From contig CASETY010000001.1 of the NCBI GenBank assembly GCA_949291115.1, positions 95,238-159,237 of the forward strand: 64,000 bases of DNA. The letters are read 5' to 3'. The DNA is from an uncultured bacterium. GTDB lineage: Bacteria; Bacillota_I; Bacilli_A; Acholeplasmatales; Anaeroplasmataceae. Positions 62,811 to 64,000 of this stretch are shown here, piece after piece; the stretch's first letter is position 1; each line of letters opens with the position of its first letter. The notes beneath the pieces are model-generated. The model made no database searches and had not been told where the DNA came from. It saw only the letters and a program-made list of their open reading frames with translations. Position numbers and translations under genes: made by a program.

Positions 62811-64000
62811 ATGAAAAAACTAATGTTTTTTATAGTTTCTTTGATGTTTATTCTAGTTTTAACAAGTTGTAATGAATTATCAGATAAAGAAATAGTTAAA
62901 AATTTGGCTGAAAATATAACCTTAAAAGAAGAAGGTAAGATAGTAGATAAAGATTTTGAATTACCTAGAACGGCTACATATGATAAATATGCTAGTGAAA
63001 TTGATTGGGATAGTTCAAATGATAATTTAATTACTATAATTGATAATGCTACTTCAACTACTGCAAATATAAAAAGAACAAATGAAGATAAGATTGTTAG
63101 TTTAGAAGCAGAAGTAGAATATAAAGATGAAAGTTTTACAAAGACTTTCTTAGTCGTTGTGGCTGGTCTTTATGAAAATCCTGATGAGGATACGCCAGGT
63201 GGCACAGAAAAACCAGATGATAATAATCCAAGTGAAGAAAAACCAGGTGATATAGATAATCCTAGTCAAACTTTAACGCCTGCAGAAATCGCTGATGATT
63301 TACTTAATAAAATAAATGTTACAAATGCTCCTATTGAATTATCGTTTGTATTACCAAATAAAATTGCATGCGAAGGTTATGAAGCTACGCTCCTTTGGTT
63401 GTCTAATTCAAAAGCTATTAATTTATTATATACTGATGTAGCTACTATAGCAGAGGTAAATAGAGATATTACTGATGTTGATGTAATTCTAACTTGTAAT
63501 TTAAGTTATGATGATATTTTGTTAACTAAAAACTTTACTGTTAAAGTTTTAAGAAAACAAGAAATCATTGATGAAGAAGTATTTACGGCAATTAAGAATA
63601 AAATGAATGAAGAATTAACTATTCCAAGTTATGTTGATAGTGATTTTTCATTACCTGCGGCTATTACAGTTGATGGTGAAGTGGGAACTTTAACCTATGA
63701 ATGTGATTCTAGTAGTATTTTAGATTTTACATTAAATAATGATATTTATGACTGTAAATTTAAAATTCCAGATTTCAAGCAAACAATAACGATTGTTGTT
63801 ACATTAAATTATAAAAATCTAACAGAAGACTATGAATTTACAGTTTCTACTGATTCAATAAGAGATTATATTGATATTGCTGTTGTTAATAGATTAGATC
63901 GAGGCCCTTCTTATCAACAATCTACATCATTTGATGTTGATGGTACAACTTATACAAAAGGTGATTTACTTCCAATGTGGGAAGCATTAGAAGATAAATT
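62811..64000 (+). CDS. Large lipoprotein with Ig-like repeats (3' partial)
   Basis: The frame starts at ATG 62811 (after GGGGGTGA) and is open to the right edge, 396 codons so far. A lipoprotein signal peptide ends in LVLTSC with the lipid Cys at about 20. Then come repeats of about 85-95 residues resembling atrophied bacterial Ig-like domains (for example FELPRTATYDKYASEIDWDS, IELSFVLPNKIACEGYEATL, FSLPAAITVDGEVGTLTYEC), with an acidic Pro/Asp/Asn linker (PDEDTPGGTEKPDDNNPSEE) after the first. Near the edge YTKGDLLPMWEALED could open a solute-binding-protein or other C-terminal domain; this is a guess. It is anchored on the outside of the membrane. Confidence 0.85.
   Translation, partial: MKKLMFFIVSLMFILVLTSCNELSDKEIVKNLAENITLKEEGKIVDKDFELPRTATYDKYASEIDWDSSNDNLITIIDNATSTTANIKRTNEDKIVSLEAEVEYKDESFTKTFLVVVAGLYENPDEDTPGGTEKPDDNNPSEEKPGDIDNPSQTLTPAEIADDLLNKINVTNAPIELSFVLPNKIACEGYEATLLWLSNSKAINLLYTDVATIAEVNRDITDVDVILTCNLSYDDILLTKNFTVKVLRKQEIIDEEVFTAIKNKMNEELTIPSYVDSDFSLPAAITVDGEVGTLTYECDSSSILDFTLNNDIYDCKFKIPDFKQTITIVVTLNYKNLTEDYEFTVSTDSIRDYIDIAVVNRLDRGPSYQQSTSFDVDGTTYTKGDLLPMWEALEDK

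Overview
The window is AT-rich bacterial DNA with very dense, mostly co-oriented genes, TATAAT-type promoters and GGAGG or GGTGAT ribosome binding sites. Gene content and order (rimP-nusA-rnpM-ylxQ-infB-rbfA, ruvA-ruvB-queA-tgt, secG-rnr-smpB-ssrA, gmk-rpoZ, RNase J, rluB-cmk-der-gpsA-hup) point to a low-GC Firmicute of the Bacilli/Tenericutes side. A trimeric [FeFe] hydrogenase, a BspA-like surface protein and a GH4 glycosidase fit an uncultured, anaerobic, fermentative gut relative of the mollicutes; this placement is inference. The genetic code is the standard one, because two intact genes end in TGA that overlaps the next start, but TGA is otherwise avoided as a stop.

Positions 1-11285 hold a surface-protein tail and then translation and housekeeping genes: a RluB-family protein that has lost its catalytic Asp, a cytidylate kinase fused to ribosomal protein S1, Der, GpsA, HU, an ankyrin protein and the nusA-infB operon with an attenuator-like hairpin in its leader. 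Positions 11282-14896 hold Mrp (minus strand) and an unrecognised four-gene secreted-protein/ABC-transporter operon. Positions 14902-19205 are the bifurcating-type hydrogenase operon behind a promoter with two catabolite-repression-like boxes. Positions 19245-32264 carry gmk-rpoZ, uvrC, RNase J, proS, a sirtuin, asparaginase, two flavoproteins and a GH4 enzyme. Positions 32311-36464 are a MarR-controlled heterodimeric ABC exporter. ftsZ follows, then a 1126-residue coiled-coil protein on the other strand.

Positions 41278-52990 are again housekeeping: ruvAB, queuosine genes, a membrane-anchored EIIB-like protein lacking its phospho-Cys beside HPr, peptidases, trmB, pyrimidine-nucleoside phosphorylase, and the ribosome-rescue and RNA-decay set secG, rnr, smpB and tmRNA. 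The tmRNA tag reads as ending in Cys.

Right after tmRNA the character changes to accessory DNA (about 53000-61400). It starts with a compact four-gene operon: two unrecognised proteins, one of them coiled-coil, then a McrB-like AAA+ motor and a DUF2357-like PD-(D/E)XK nuclease, probably a McrBC-related defence system. Next come an IS21-type istB remnant and two copies of an [ATPase + small membrane protein] gene pair, each copy with a different half broken, with three 33-bp tandem repeats between them. The window ends with a membrane protein behind a promoter with a poly-G spacer and a large lipoprotein with Ig-like repeats that runs off the right edge.
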